Part shown: piece after piece, positions 37,605-46,578 of the stretch
How the letters are laid out: each line of letters begins with the position of its first letter
How positions within the stretch are numbered: position 1 is the stretch's first letter
From: Methylophaga pinxianii
Lineage (GTDB): Bacteria > Pseudomonadota > Gammaproteobacteria > Nitrosococcales > Methylophagaceae
Assembly (NCBI RefSeq): GCF_020447225.1
Contig: NZ_JAJAEO010000181.1
Span: 17,473 to 81,472, forward strand
DNA length: 64,000 nucleotides
Direction: 5' to 3'
Program-made: the position numbers and the translations under genes
Notes under the pieces: model-generated
The model's input: the letters and a program-made list of their open reading frames with translations, nothing else
The model's database searches: none
Told to the model about the DNA's origin: nothing

Positions 37605-39014
37605 TTACAAGTTTTCTGAGGCAAAGTCAGCCAGACGTGAGCGTTCACCTCTCAATAAAGTGATGTGACCACTATGAGGCCAGTTTTTAAAATGATCCAC
37701 GACATAGGTCAGGCCTGATGTGGTCTCACTCAAGTAGGGCGTATCAATCTGTGAAATATTTCCCAGACAGACAATTTTGGTGCCTGGACCTGCACGGGTA
37801 ATCAGGGTTTTCATTTGTTTGGAAGTAAGGTTTTGGGCCTCATCTATAATAATGAAACGGTTCAGGAAGGTACGACCTCGCATAAAATTCAAAGAGCGAA
37901 TTTTAATCCAGCGTTGCAACAGATCATTTGTTGCCTGACGGCCCCAATCTCCACCATCTGTTTTATTGAGCACTTCCAGGTTATCCATCAGTGCGCCCAT
38001 CCATGGTGTCATTTTTTCTTCTTCAGTGCCTGGCAGAAAACCGATGTCTTCACCGACTGGAACCGTGACACGTGTCATGATGATCTCACCATAACGTTTA
38101 TGTTCAATACACTGCGTTAATGCCGCTGCCAGTGTCAGCAGGGTTTTACCGGTACCGGCCTGACCAAGCAGGGTGACAAAATCGATATTGGAATCCATTA
38201 ACAGATTCAGTGCAAAATTCTGTTCCCGATTACGTGCAGTGATGCCCCAAACACTATGATTTTCACGACGATAATCATGAATTAACTCAATATCCGCAGT
38301 CGTCTCATTACTGTTACGAACCACTGCTTCAATCGCCCGTTCTTCGCCAGGTGAATAGATCAACTGGTTGGGATACCAGTCTTTAACAACGTCGCCTTCA
38401 ACCTGATAGAACGTACGTCCATCTTCCGTCCAGGATTCGAGCCGGTTCAAGTCTTCCCAGAAATCGGCTTTGAGTTCACTGGATCCGCGATATAACAAGT
38501 CGACATCGTCCAGCACTTTATCGTTGTAATAATCTTCAGCACAGATGCCTAGAACCGTGGCTTTAATACGCAGATTAATGTCTTTGGAAACCAGAATTAC
38601 ATTGGTATCCACCTGCGCTTGTTGCAGATTAATGGCAACAGCCAGTATGGCATTATCAGCCTGATGTCCTGGTAACTCTTTGGGTAACTCACCCGCCATT
38701 TGCCGGGTTTGGAAAAATAAACGACCACTTGCCTGAGGTACATCGCTATTGGTCACACTCGGTAGTGGAATGCCAGAGTTGATAGCGTCATTATCTTCTG
38801 CCTGTTCCAGCAAGTCATCGAGAAAACGACTGACCTGCCGCACATTACGAGAGACTTCGGATAAACCTTTTTTGCCTTTATCGAGTTCTTCCAATACCAC
38901 CATCGGCAGGAAAATATCGTGTTCATCAAAGCGGAAGAGAGCAGTGGGATCGTGCATCAGCACATTGGTATCAAGCACAAACAGACGTTTTGTCGCGTCG
39001 GGTCGTTTAATCAT
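37605..39014 (-). CDS. PIN-PhoH family ATPase (PhoH2-like)
   Basis: A 469-residue fusion of a PIN ribonuclease domain (residues about 8-150, starting KRLFVLDTNVLMHDP with the acidic residues D15 and E42) and a PhoH-type RecA/helicase ATPase. The Walker A is LLGQAGTGKTLL, the arginine and Walker B parts are MTRVTVPVGEDIGFLPGTEEEK and FIIIDEAQNLTSKQMKTLI. Related PhoH2 proteins unwind and cut RNA. No antitoxin-like partner lies upstream, so this is the usual free-standing gammaproteobacterial form. It ends in a strong terminator. Confidence 0.92.
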   Translation of the reverse strand: MIKRPDATKRLFVLDTNVLMHDPTALFRFDEHDIFLPMVVLEELDKGKKGLSEVSRNVRQVSRFLDDLLEQAEDNDAINSGIPLPSVTNSDVPQASGRLFFQTRQMAGELPKELPGHQADNAILAVAINLQQAQVDTNVILVSKDINLRIKATVLGICAEDYYNDKVLDDVDLLYRGSSELKADFWEDLNRLESWTEDGRTFYQVEGDVVKDWYPNQLIYSPGEERAIEAVVRNSNETTADIELIHDYRRENHSVWGITARNREQNFALNLLMDSNIDFVTLLGQAGTGKTLLTLAAALTQCIEHKRYGEIIMTRVTVPVGEDIGFLPGTEEEKMTPWMGALMDNLEVLNKTDGGDWGRQATNDLLQRWIKIRSLNFMRGRTFLNRFIIIDEAQNLTSKQMKTLITRAGPGTKIVCLGNISQIDTPYLSETTSGLTYVVDHFKNWPHSGHITLLRGERSRLADFASENL

Positions 39015-39339
39015 TCGGAGTAGATCCTCTTGTTGTATTGACGTGCCTGTGTTTGATTATGATCGAAGAATCGGCATCTGCAAAGGGTGTTTCACAGGTT
39101 TTGGTCAGCCATATCAAATAGGTCATTGAAACTGATAAAAATTATTGTTTAAAACCGCTTTTTTTACCAAATTGCGGCGTCGTTATTTGATTTGTTCTGC
39201 AAAGAAAAGGAAGGCCGAACCATGCCCACTGGCAATCTCTCTTTCAGAATAATCACGACCCATTGTCTATTTTCATGCTGTAGCATAGTGAGCCACTGGG
39301 ATAGAATTCAATAATTATGGTTTATTTATAGGGCTTTAA
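39015..39339. other. Divergent intergenic region between phoH-like and MscS-like genes
   Basis: The 325 bases between two divergent starts should hold promoters in both directions. I see no strong operator or RNA structure. A 30-codon open frame at 39222-39314 (MPTGNLSF start) follows a good AAGGAAGG sequence but has unconvincing composition (Cys/His/Ser rich) and is not called. Confidence 0.4.
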
Positions 39340-40227
39340 ATGCTTGAAAAAGTTGGGGTTTCCCCCGAAACCTTTGCGTTTTTTTTACCGATTATCAGTT
39401 TATTTGGTAGCACTTTTATACTGTTCATGGTGGTACTGTTATTAAATTCGCTGGTTTCACGGTTTATTCGTCGATCGATTGATTCCTCAGAGTTACGCCG
39501 AAAATGGCTGGTACAAAGCCGTAATGGTATTATTCTGATCTTCCTTCTTGGCCTGATTTTAATCTGGGGCGAAGAGCTCAGAACCCTGGCACTTTCGGTG
39601 GTGGCGATAGCCGTGGCTTTTGTGGTTGCTACGAAAGAATTGATTTTGTGTGTCACAGGGTCATTATTGAAAACCGGCGCTGGCTCGTTTGATATTGGGG
39701 ATCGTATTCAAATTAAAGACTTTCGTGGTGACGTTATCGATCAAACCTTGCTTGCGACTACGATTCTGGAAGTCGGTCCCGGCAAGTTGACACATCAGCG
39801 TACAGGGCGGATGACCGTCATTCCCAACGCATTATTTGTGTCTGAACCGGTGATTAATGAGAGCTACACCCGTCAGTATGTGCTGCATGTATTCACTGTG
39901 CCCTTTAAACGTACGGATAAATGGCAGGCTGCACAACAAGCGCTATTGGCGGCTGCTTCAAAACATTGCAAACCCTATCTGGAAAATGCGCGAATTTACA
40001 TGCAGAAACTCAGTGATGAACGAGGTCTCGACGCGAGTTCTGTCGATCCGCGAGTGACTATCCAAATACCCACAGCGGCTGAGATTCATTTAGTGGTGCG
40101 TTTTCCGGTGCGATCATCTCAGCGCAGTTATATTGAGCAACTGATCCTCTCGGAAGTCTTTACCGAAGATTTCTCCGGCAAAGGAAAAAGCACGGATGAA
40201 GAAAACGAAGAAAATGCGATTTCTTAA
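39340..40227 (+). CDS. MscS-type mechanosensitive channel family protein
   Basis: Likely inner-membrane channel that opens under membrane tension. The 295-residue protein has three membrane segments (about 14-38, 65-80, 84-106) and then the MscS beta domain SFDIGDRIQIKDFRGDVID with PNALFVSEPVINES. The C-terminal part is cytoplasmic and ends in an acidic Glu/Asn-rich tail. The pore-lining helix lacks the Ala/Gly repeat of E. coli MscS (AVVAIAVAFVVATKELI instead), so conductance may differ. AGGG lies six bases before the ATG. The next gene starts 24 bases after the stop. Confidence 0.85.
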   Translation: MLEKVGVSPETFAFFLPIISLFGSTFILFMVVLLLNSLVSRFIRRSIDSSELRRKWLVQSRNGIILIFLLGLILIWGEELRTLALSVVAIAVAFVVATKELILCVTGSLLKTGAGSFDIGDRIQIKDFRGDVIDQTLLATTILEVGPGKLTHQRTGRMTVIPNALFVSEPVINESYTRQYVLHVFTVPFKRTDKWQAAQQALLAAASKHCKPYLENARIYMQKLSDERGLDASSVDPRVTIQIPTAAEIHLVVRFPVRSSQRSYIEQLILSEVFTEDFSGKGKSTDEENEENAIS

Positions 40228-40251
40228 CAGACGGTTAGGGAAAACATCGTT

Positions 40252-41223
40252 TTGATACGTCTCAGTCTGGAAAAAAATCAACTATTTGTTTATCTGCTGG
40301 CCATATCACTGGGATTGCTGTTAGGAATGAAGTATCCCACGGCAGGAAGCTATCTGGACATTGCTGTCTGGCCATTACTGGGTTTGCTGTTATATTCCAC
40401 ATTTAGTCAGGTACCGTTGACCCATCTGCGCGAAGGTCTTTGCCAGCCACGATTTTTTTTGGCCGCTGTGGCTGGGAATTTTGTGCTTATTCCTGTTGTT
40501 GTGGCAGGACTATTATTTATTGCGCCAAATGATCCTGCGGTACGTCTAGGCATATTATTAGTGCTTTTGGTGCCTTGTACCGACTGGTTTATTAGCTTTA
40601 CTCAGCTTGCTGGGGGAGATACCCGGCAGGCCATACTCTTTGCTCCCGTAAGTTTGCTAATGCAAATCGTATTATTGCCGCTCTATCTGTGGTTATTCTT
40701 GGGCGATGAATTCAGCTTCAATTCGGCACAAGACAAGATGGTCTGGGCCTTTGTCGGATTAATCATTACACCATTAATTTTAGCGTGGCTAACGCAGAAA
40801 ATAGCTGAACAACAGCGTCTGGTTAAAACGTTCATCAATCAGCTGGGCTGGTTTCCGGTGATTCTGTTGGCAACCGTCATGTTTATTATTGCGCTGTCAC
40901 AAGTGCCTGTAGTACTTGATTCACTCTCATTACTACCCGTTTTATTGCTGATATTTGTTTTATTTTTGGTGATTGTTGGCTGGCTGGCCAAATGTTTATC
41001 GAGGTTATTACAACTGTCATATCGACAAGGTAGAGTATTGGTTTTCAGTTTTGGCACCCGCAATTCTTTTGTGATGCTGCCCCTGGCATTGGCATTACCA
41101 ACGGGTTATGAAATGACTGTGGTGGTGATTGTATTTCAATCGCTTGTCGAATTGATCGGCATGATGATGTTTTTATGGTGGGTGCCCAAGCGGTTATTTG
41201 CAGAGAAAAGTGAATATTTATGA
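40252..41223 (+). CDS. BASS/ACR3-type membrane carrier
   Basis: A 323-residue inner-membrane protein of about ten helices with the bile-acid/arsenite carrier layout. It has VPCTDWFISFTQLAGGD in the middle and SFGTRNSFVMLPLALALP near the end, motifs of ACR3-like arsenite exporters and of bile acid:sodium symporters. The ACR3 thiolate cysteine is plausible in PCTDW. No arsR, arsC or arsenite promoter is nearby, so arsenite export is only one possibility. The start is a TTG at 40252; its ribosome-binding site is poor. It overlaps the ExoD-like gene by ATGA. Confidence 0.78.
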   Translation: MIRLSLEKNQLFVYLLAISLGLLLGMKYPTAGSYLDIAVWPLLGLLLYSTFSQVPLTHLREGLCQPRFFLAAVAGNFVLIPVVVAGLLFIAPNDPAVRLGILLVLLVPCTDWFISFTQLAGGDTRQAILFAPVSLLMQIVLLPLYLWLFLGDEFSFNSAQDKMVWAFVGLIITPLILAWLTQKIAEQQRLVKTFINQLGWFPVILLATVMFIIALSQVPVVLDSLSLLPVLLLIFVLFLVIVGWLAKCLSRLLQLSYRQGRVLVFSFGTRNSFVMLPLALALPTGYEMTVVVIVFQSLVELIGMMMFLWWVPKRLFAEKSEYL

Positions 41224-41819
41224 GTAAGGAGCAACCTGTCACCGATCTTGAAGAATTGTTCGATTGCATCGGTGAAGCTGCTGCACAAAACACTCACGAA
41301 AAAGTCTCGATAGACAGCATTATGGATATGATAGGCCGTCGTTCTTTTGGACCGTTGTTATTGCTGGCCGGACTGATCATCTTGGCTCCGGTTATTGGGG
41401 ATATACCCGGCGTGCCAAGTATCATGGGTATGTTCATCTTTTTGGTGGCCATTCAGCTGTTAATTGGTCAGGAACATTTCTGGCTGCCAAATTGGTTATT
41501 ACAACGTGCGGTTCCTGCTGACAAGCTGATTAAAGCGGTTGAATGGTTGCGAAAGCCGGCACACTATATCGATAAATTGATACGCCCCCGTTTGCCGTTA
41601 TTTGTGAATGGAATAGCGAAATATCTTATCGCGGTGGTCTGTATTTTAATTGCCTTAATGTTGCCGTTTATGGAGGTTATTCCCTTCAGTGCCAATGCGG
41701 GTGGACTCGCACTGGTGGCTTTTGGTTTGGCCTTGATCGCCCGAGATGGGCTTTTGGCATTATTTTCATTTATCCTGACTGGGCTTACTGTCTGGCTTAT
41801 CATCGCCAACCTATTTTGA
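41220..41819 (+). CDS. ExoD family membrane protein
   Basis: A 199-residue inner-membrane protein of the ExoD family, named for a rhizobial gene affecting exopolysaccharide and alkali tolerance. Features: soluble N-terminus (ELFDCIGEAAAQNTHEKVS), RRSFGPLLLLAGLIILAP and GDIPGVPSIMGMFIFLVAIQ, then two further hydrophobic regions at about 130-155 and 160-198. The ATG overlaps the upstream carrier gene, so they probably act together. The molecular role is unknown. Confidence 0.83.
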   Translation: MSKEQPVTDLEELFDCIGEAAAQNTHEKVSIDSIMDMIGRRSFGPLLLLAGLIILAPVIGDIPGVPSIMGMFIFLVAIQLLIGQEHFWLPNWLLQRAVPADKLIKAVEWLRKPAHYIDKLIRPRLPLFVNGIAKYLIAVVCILIALMLPFMEVIPFSANAGGLALVAFGLALIARDGLLALFSFILTGLTVWLIIANLF

Positions 41820-41859
41820 CGACAAACAGTTTAAAGGGATATCACTCTCTGTTATGTCG

Positions 41860-41892
41860 AAAAGACGGTAGAGTCCTCATCAGTTTACCGTC
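41860..41892 (-). terminator. Probable terminator of the beta-propeller gene
   Basis: On the minus strand GACGGTA, a 15-base loop, TACCGTC, then TTTT. The stem is only 7 bp, but the position 3 bases past the stop codon at 41896 fits a terminator. Confidence 0.5.
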
Positions 41893-41895
41893 GGC

Positions 41896-42960
41896 CTAGT
41901 CCGGAACCACAGCTCGACCAATCGTATTTGCATCTGTACCAAACCACAACGCATTACTCGCTTCATCAAACACCATATTTCTTACGGTCTGGCCTCCTGA
42001 AGGAACCTCGTTTATCGAAATAAAATGTTCTGTTTGACTGTCAAAACCGATAAAACGATTCGGTTGCAGACCGGTTTCGACATACCAGATTCTATCCTGA
42101 TTATCGACAGCCATGGCATATAAACCTGCGGCTTCTCCGCCAGGTGTTTGCCATTGTCGCATCGATTTATCTTGGGGGTTATAAACACCGACGTAGCCCA
42201 TGCCTGCGTCCACCCACCAGACTCTATCATCCGACGTCAGACCAATTCGTCGAATAATACTCTCTTCATGGGGTGTGGCGATAATCTCTAATTGCATTGA
42301 GTCGGGATTAACTTTGCCAATCGCGTTACTTCCCATAAAGGCTACCCAAGGGCGATCTTGGCTATCCACTACAAGTCCATAAGGGCGCATATGCGTCCCA
42401 GGGACTTCAATAAGTTCGACATCTCCTGTTTCCACCCGTAATTTCCCAATAAAACCGGCCTTACCTGATCGTTGCACGGTAAACCAGATATTACCGTCGG
42501 ATGACCATGCCATAGTGTGGGGATCATTGACCCCCTCAGGCATGTCAAAACGGGTTACCTGACCAGTTTCAGGATCCAAGCGGCCAATATGTTGATCTTT
42601 ATTACCGGCATACCAAGGATAACCTTGCCCATCGACAATCACAGTATGCGGGCCGGCCTGAGGAATCTCATAACGCTGCATTTCTCCCGACAGGGGATCC
42701 AGCCTTGCAACATAATCACCAATCTGACCTACAAACCAGACATCACCATTAGGACTCACATACGGATCGCGAGGTCGGCTGTTTTTCCAACTCACCTGCC
42801 ATTCGGTGAAATCGAGAGAGATTCTTTGTTCTGCCGGCAGAAGATGTTTTTGTAAATTTTCATTGGCCATGACATGACCACTGGTTAACATGCACAGAAG
42901 TATTGCAATAGAACCCGTCAGAGAAAAAACATTAAAGGTGAGTTGTTGGATGGGGAACAT
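41896..42960 (-). CDS. Secreted Vgb-like (virginiamycin B lyase-type) beta-propeller protein
   Basis: A 354-residue protein with a signal peptide (about 1-32, ending HVMA) and a seven-bladed propeller made of repeats such as PNGDVWFVGQIGDYVARLDP, SDGNIWFTVQ and NQDRIWYVETG. Each has the W-F/Y motif of the streptogramin lyase family. Whether it cleaves virginiamycin B is not shown by sequence; many homologues are periplasmic proteins of unknown role. The start at 42960 has GGAGAG seven bases upstream and is preferred to a GTG two codons earlier. It stands alone. Confidence 0.8.
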   Translation of the reverse strand: MFPIQQLTFNVFSLTGSIAILLCMLTSGHVMANENLQKHLLPAEQRISLDFTEWQVSWKNSRPRDPYVSPNGDVWFVGQIGDYVARLDPLSGEMQRYEIPQAGPHTVIVDGQGYPWYAGNKDQHIGRLDPETGQVTRFDMPEGVNDPHTMAWSSDGNIWFTVQRSGKAGFIGKLRVETGDVELIEVPGTHMRPYGLVVDSQDRPWVAFMGSNAIGKVNPDSMQLEIIATPHEESIIRRIGLTSDDRVWWVDAGMGYVGVYNPQDKSMRQWQTPGGEAAGLYAMAVDNQDRIWYVETGLQPNRFIGFDSQTEHFISINEVPSGGQTVRNMVFDEASNALWFGTDANTIGRAVVPD

Positions 42961-43085
42961 GGTCACTCTCCAAATTTGCGTTTGAGATTATGTAAGATGT
43001 TGACCGTAGGGTGAAGGAAAAGTGCTGAAAAATTCACCATTCATTCCAGCCAAATGAATTTAACTCATAACGCAACAGGAATTAA

Positions 43086-43808
43086 ATGGATATTGACGCT
43101 GTATTGAAGATTGTTCTACTGACTGGCGCGGCAGGTATTTGTATACCGATTGGCGGTTTTGTCGCCAGTTTTGAACGGGTCCACTCACAGTGGTTAGAAA
43201 AGGAATTAAGACATTTCATTATTGCTTTTGGGGGTGGAATATTATTGGGTGCGGTGACCATAGTGCTGGTTCCCAAAGGCATAGAAAACATGAATCAATC
43301 TCTCTGGAGTATTCCCGTCCTGGTATCGGGTGGTCTGGTTTTTTTCTATATCGAGCGACTGCTGGGAGTGCATAAAAATGAGTCACCCCAACTGATGGGC
43401 ATGATTCTGGATTATGTGCCGGAGGCAATTGCACTGGGCGGTTTGATCGCATTAAATCCAGAGACGGGGCCTTTACTGGCACTGTTGATTGGAATGCAAA
43501 ATTTACCAGAAGGGTTCAATGCATACCGAGAGCTTAAACAACATAACCAACACGGTCATGTCATTTCCAAAATGACAGCAATTGTTTTGCTTGGGCCGGT
43601 GGCAGGATTGTTGGGGTATTGGTTTTTATCAGAAAATCAAAGTTTGCTAGGTGCCATTATGTTGTTTGCGTCTGGAGGCATTTTATATCTCATTTTTCAG
43701 GATATAGCACCGCAATCCAGATTGGAAAAACATTGGGCTCCCCCATTAGGTGCTGTGCTGGGTTTTTGCCTGGCCCTGACCGGACACCTGTTGATGACGG
43801 GTTATTGA
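43086..43808 (+). CDS. ZIP-like divalent metal carrier with altered metal motifs
   Basis: A 240-residue inner-membrane protein of seven to eight helices resembling the ZIP family. The signature segments of transmembrane helices 4 and 5 are present but changed. LDYVPEAIALGG replaces the HNxPEG form, and GMQNLPEGFNAY carries Gln where His is usual. Metal preference may therefore differ, or the protein may not transport zinc. There is a long loop before helix 4. The start at 43086 has CAGGA upstream. No partner gene is adjacent. Confidence 0.72.
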   Translation: MDIDAVLKIVLLTGAAGICIPIGGFVASFERVHSQWLEKELRHFIIAFGGGILLGAVTIVLVPKGIENMNQSLWSIPVLVSGGLVFFYIERLLGVHKNESPQLMGMILDYVPEAIALGGLIALNPETGPLLALLIGMQNLPEGFNAYRELKQHNQHGHVISKMTAIVLLGPVAGLLGYWFLSENQSLLGAIMLFASGGILYLIFQDIAPQSRLEKHWAPPLGAVLGFCLALTGHLLMTGY

Positions 43809-44117
43809 TTGAATTATCTCAATCCTTATTTGAATGACAGGCTATCGGGTTGAATATTTCAGTGAACTTTAACCTATGTAATATCTGCGTACATATTACC
43901 TTGCTACCTTAAACCCGTGGTGTCGTCAATACAGGCACTACGGTGCCTTTGGCATATTTATTATGACTGAGTGCATCTGTTGACATTCTGTTTTATTCAT
44001 TTGGCCTGAGTAAATAATCGGGCTCATGCAAAAGATACTTTTTTAGCAGTCATGCCAAAGTCAATCTACTTATACAAAGCAAATCCGGATTTGAAAGCAA
44101 ATTATAAGGAACGCAAT
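43809..44117. other. Intergenic region with a UACG-loop hairpin
   Basis: The gap between the ZIP-like gene and the membrane protein at 44118. It contains a hairpin at 43933-43948 (AGGCAC, loop TACG, GTGCCT) and an AT-rich right half that probably carries the promoter for the downstream genes. No other element stands out. Confidence 0.4.
43933..43948 (+). terminator. Hairpin with stable UACG tetraloop
   Basis: AGGCAC-TACG-GTGCCT followed by TT. Six base pairs closed by the very stable C(UACG)G loop. The T tract is too short for a confident terminator, and the element is 124 bases past the ZIP-like stop. Confidence 0.35.
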
Positions 44118-44972
44118 ATGGAAACTCTCTCAGCAAACAACAGCAGCGTGTCATGGGCAGCCATCTTCGCTGGAGCTGTCAGTGCAGCAGCCATGACATT
44201 ACTCATGTTAATCCTCGGTTTTGGATTAGGTTTTTCAGTGATATCGCCCTGGCAGAATGAAGGCGTCAGTATGGAAACCATAGGATGGTCGACGATTATC
44301 TGGCTGACGGTAACACAATTGGTTGCCGCCGGTTTGGGGGGCTATATCGCCGGGCGGTTAAGAACTCGATGGACCGACATTAATATTGATGAAGTCTATT
44401 TTCGTGACACTGCACATGGTTTGATCAGTTGGGCCGTCGCTACGCTATTGGTCGCGCTGTTAATACTTTCAAGTGTGGGAGCGGTCATCAGTGGGACTGC
44501 CAAAGCGGGAGCTTCGGTAGCCCAGGGGGCAACCTCTGCCGTTCCGACTCTTAGCGAAGCGGTCTCCGAATCATCGGATTATTTTACCGATGCTCTTTTA
44601 CGTACAGAACCGGGTGCCGAAATTGCGCAACGGGCAGATGGTAATGTACGTGACGAACTGTCCAATATTTTAGTACAGGCACTCCGTGACGGTGAGCTAA
44701 ATGAAAACGACAAACAATATGTAGTGGGATTAGTAGCGAACTACACCGAACTCGATCAGGCTGGAGCCGAACAGCGTGTGAATGAGGTGATTGAAAGTGC
44801 ACAGCAGGCCGCTACAGATGCTGAACAGACAGCTCGTGAAGCCGCTGACACCGCATTGGAAGGTGCAACCTTTGCTTCTTTATGGATATTTATAGCGCTA
44901 CTGATTGGGGCCTATATCGCCAGTTTCATGGCGACAGTTGGTGGTCGTCAGCGTGACTCCATCGTTCAGTAA
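44118..44972 (+). CDS. Hypothetical membrane protein with long soluble helical loop
   Basis: A 284-residue inner-membrane protein of unknown function. Start at 44118, with AAGGA ten bases upstream. Helices at about 12-38 (WAAIFAGAVSAAAMTLLMLI), 55-75, 100-125 and 253-272 (LWIFIALLIGAYIASFMAT). The first contains a small-residue motif (GAVSAAA), and LGGYIAGRLRTRW follows helix 2. A soluble helical region between 135 and 250 is rich in Ala, Glu and Gln (ATDAEQTAREAADTALEGA) and may form a coiled coil. The neighbour is a 23-residue peptide 38 bases downstream, so both are probably one unit, perhaps stress related. Confidence 0.72.
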   Translation: METLSANNSSVSWAAIFAGAVSAAAMTLLMLILGFGLGFSVISPWQNEGVSMETIGWSTIIWLTVTQLVAAGLGGYIAGRLRTRWTDINIDEVYFRDTAHGLISWAVATLLVALLILSSVGAVISGTAKAGASVAQGATSAVPTLSEAVSESSDYFTDALLRTEPGAEIAQRADGNVRDELSNILVQALRDGELNENDKQYVVGLVANYTELDQAGAEQRVNEVIESAQQAATDAEQTAREAADTALEGATFASLWIFIALLIGAYIASFMATVGGRQRDSIVQ

Positions 44973-45010
44973 TTTACAGCTGATATCTATCATTTTTTAA
45001 GGAGAAAAAC

Positions 45011-45082
45011 ATGCGATCCATTCTTTTATGGTTCTTAGGTGTGCCAATTCCCATCATTATTTTATTGGCTATTTTGCTTTAG
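45011..45082 (+). CDS. 23-residue hydrophobic membrane peptide
   Basis: A single short frame encoding MRSILLWFLGVPIPIIILL followed by AILL. It is preceded by a perfect AAGGAG at 44999-45004, six bases before the ATG. Almost all residues are hydrophobic, with a PIP turn, so it is probably a single membrane helix. Very similar short peptides with this MRSILLW..G.PIP pattern occur in many proteobacterial genomes; I state this from memory. Function unknown. It follows the membrane protein at 44118 in the same direction and may be its partner. A hairpin terminator follows at 45098. Confidence 0.72.
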   Translation: MRSILLWFLGVPIPIIILLAILL

Positions 45083-45097
45083 ATTTAGCAACCAAAC

Positions 45098-45129
45098 ATT
45101 AACGGGGTCGGTAAAACGACCTCGTTAAT
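45098..45129 (+). terminator. Terminator after the 23-residue peptide gene
   Basis: A 13-bp stem with one G-U pair (ATTAACGGGGTCG and CGACCTCGTTAAT), loop GTAAAA, followed by ACTTCTT. Good stem, moderate T content, 15 bases after the peptide stop. Confidence 0.58.
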
Positions 45130-45267
45130 ACTTCTTAATAATCTCACTTTCACGCCGCTGCAAGCCGCAGACATTTGTTAATGAGCTCTTGGCTAAAAAG
45201 TTAACCAGCTTATCGCGACTTCGAACAGGTCAGGTAGTTGATAAACCCCAAGAATGGAGTTGAATCA

Positions 45268-46578
45268 ATGACAAGTAATAATAGATCCTTAGACCCAACC
45301 AACTTGGGGCAAAAAAACACAGAACAAAAAACCTCTTTACTCGAAGCATTTACAGAAGTCCGCCGACAAACAGAACAAATATGTGCTCATCTGGAAATTG
45401 AAGATTTGGTGGTGCAACCCGCCGCTTATGTTAGCCCGCCTAAATGGCACCTGGCGCACACGTCGTGGTTTTTTGATTGTTTTGTACTCGAACCTCTCAA
45501 TCTGGCTCAAACAAGCCAGTCTCCTAAATATCATTACTTATTTAATTCGTACTATAAAAGTCAGGGTGAGCATTGGCTGCAATCCGAGCGTGGTCAACTG
45601 TCACGGCCTACGGTTAAGGAAATCATGCTTTATCGCCAGCAGATTACCGGGGCTATTGTCGATTTGTTTGAATCGAACTCACTTTCAAAAAAACAGATAG
45701 AAGTTATCGCCACAGGAATTCAGCATGAGCAACAGCATCAGGAACTGTTGTTGATGGATATCAAATTTATCCTAGGCCATCAACCCTGGCCAGCAGCATA
45801 CGAATCGGTAGCTGATTTAGATAAAAATCTGCTTCCTGCCAGAGCGCTGGGATGGCTGGAATCGACAGAAAATATTTCGTTGTTTGGTGCGAATTTAAAT
45901 GCATTCTCCTATGACAATGAACGGCCTCGCCACAGACGCTGGATAAGCGGTTTTCAACTTGCGGATAGATTAATAAATAATGGTGAGTACATGGATTTTA
46001 TGACCGATGGCGGTTATCGACGGCCAGAGCTTTGGTTAAGTGATGGCTGGGATTGGGTGCAGAAAAATCAAATGGGTCATCCGCTTTATTGGCGTAAACA
46101 AAATCATCATTGGGAAGAGTATCAGCTGCGAGGCTTGGAACCGTTAAATCCGAATTTACCGGTTAGTCATATCAGTTTTTATGAAGCCGATGCTTTTGCC
46201 CGCTGGATGGATGCTCGATTGCCTACCGAGTTTGAAATAGAGGCTTATTGTTCAAAGGATAAAGCGCTTTTTGAAAAAGAAACGGCTTTCTGGGATCCCT
46301 CTGAAGCGGTTTATCCCTCTCCACGTCGAGCCTGTGATGAATTTGATACCGGTTTATTATGGCAGTGGACTAACAGTGCCTATTCACCATATCCCGGTTT
46401 TAGAACCACTAATACAGCATTGGGCGAATATAACGGCAAGTTTATGGCCAACCAATATGTCTTGAAAGGCGGTTGCGTGGCCACACCAAAGCATCATATG
46501 CGCGCAAGTTATCGGAATTTCTATCGTCCGTCTGATCGTTGGGCATTTACTGGCATTCGTCTGGCGAAGGATTTGTAA
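45268..46578 (+). CDS. egtB: Ergothioneine biosynthesis sulfoxide synthase EgtB
   Basis: Non-heme iron enzyme that joins hercynine (trimethylhistidine) to cysteine or gamma-glutamylcysteine with oxygen. The 436-residue protein has an N-terminal DinB-like part (WHLAHTSWFFDCFVLE), the iron triad motif QHEQQHQELLLMD (HxxxHxE), and a C-terminal FGE-sulfatase-type domain with HISFYEADAFARWMDARLP, WQWTNSAYSPYPGF and LKGGCVATP. The ATG at 45268 has GGAG nine bases upstream; an earlier TTG at 45238 is less likely. It overlaps egtD by one base (TAATG), so the proteins are co-produced. Confidence 0.93.
   Translation: MTSNNRSLDPTNLGQKNTEQKTSLLEAFTEVRRQTEQICAHLEIEDLVVQPAAYVSPPKWHLAHTSWFFDCFVLEPLNLAQTSQSPKYHYLFNSYYKSQGEHWLQSERGQLSRPTVKEIMLYRQQITGAIVDLFESNSLSKKQIEVIATGIQHEQQHQELLLMDIKFILGHQPWPAAYESVADLDKNLLPARALGWLESTENISLFGANLNAFSYDNERPRHRRWISGFQLADRLINNGEYMDFMTDGGYRRPELWLSDGWDWVQKNQMGHPLYWRKQNHHWEEYQLRGLEPLNPNLPVSHISFYEADAFARWMDARLPTEFEIEAYCSKDKALFEKETAFWDPSEAVYPSPRRACDEFDTGLLWQWTNSAYSPYPGFRTTNTALGEYNGKFMANQYVLKGGCVATPKHHMRASYRNFYRPSDRWAFTGIRLAKDL

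Noticed and set aside
39222-39314. 30-codon frame with AAGGAAGG upstream, in the phoH/MscS gap
   Set aside because: Composition looks random and there is no hydrophobic or repeated pattern; no independent support.
40252-41223. Arsenite exporter assignment
   Set aside because: Fold and motifs fit ACR3/BASS carriers, but no arsR, arsC or other arsenic gene is nearby, so only the broad family is claimed.
41896-42960. Virginiamycin resistance gene
   Set aside because: Propeller repeats match the Vgb superfamily, but catalytic function cannot be confirmed by eye and most such homologues are not resistance genes.
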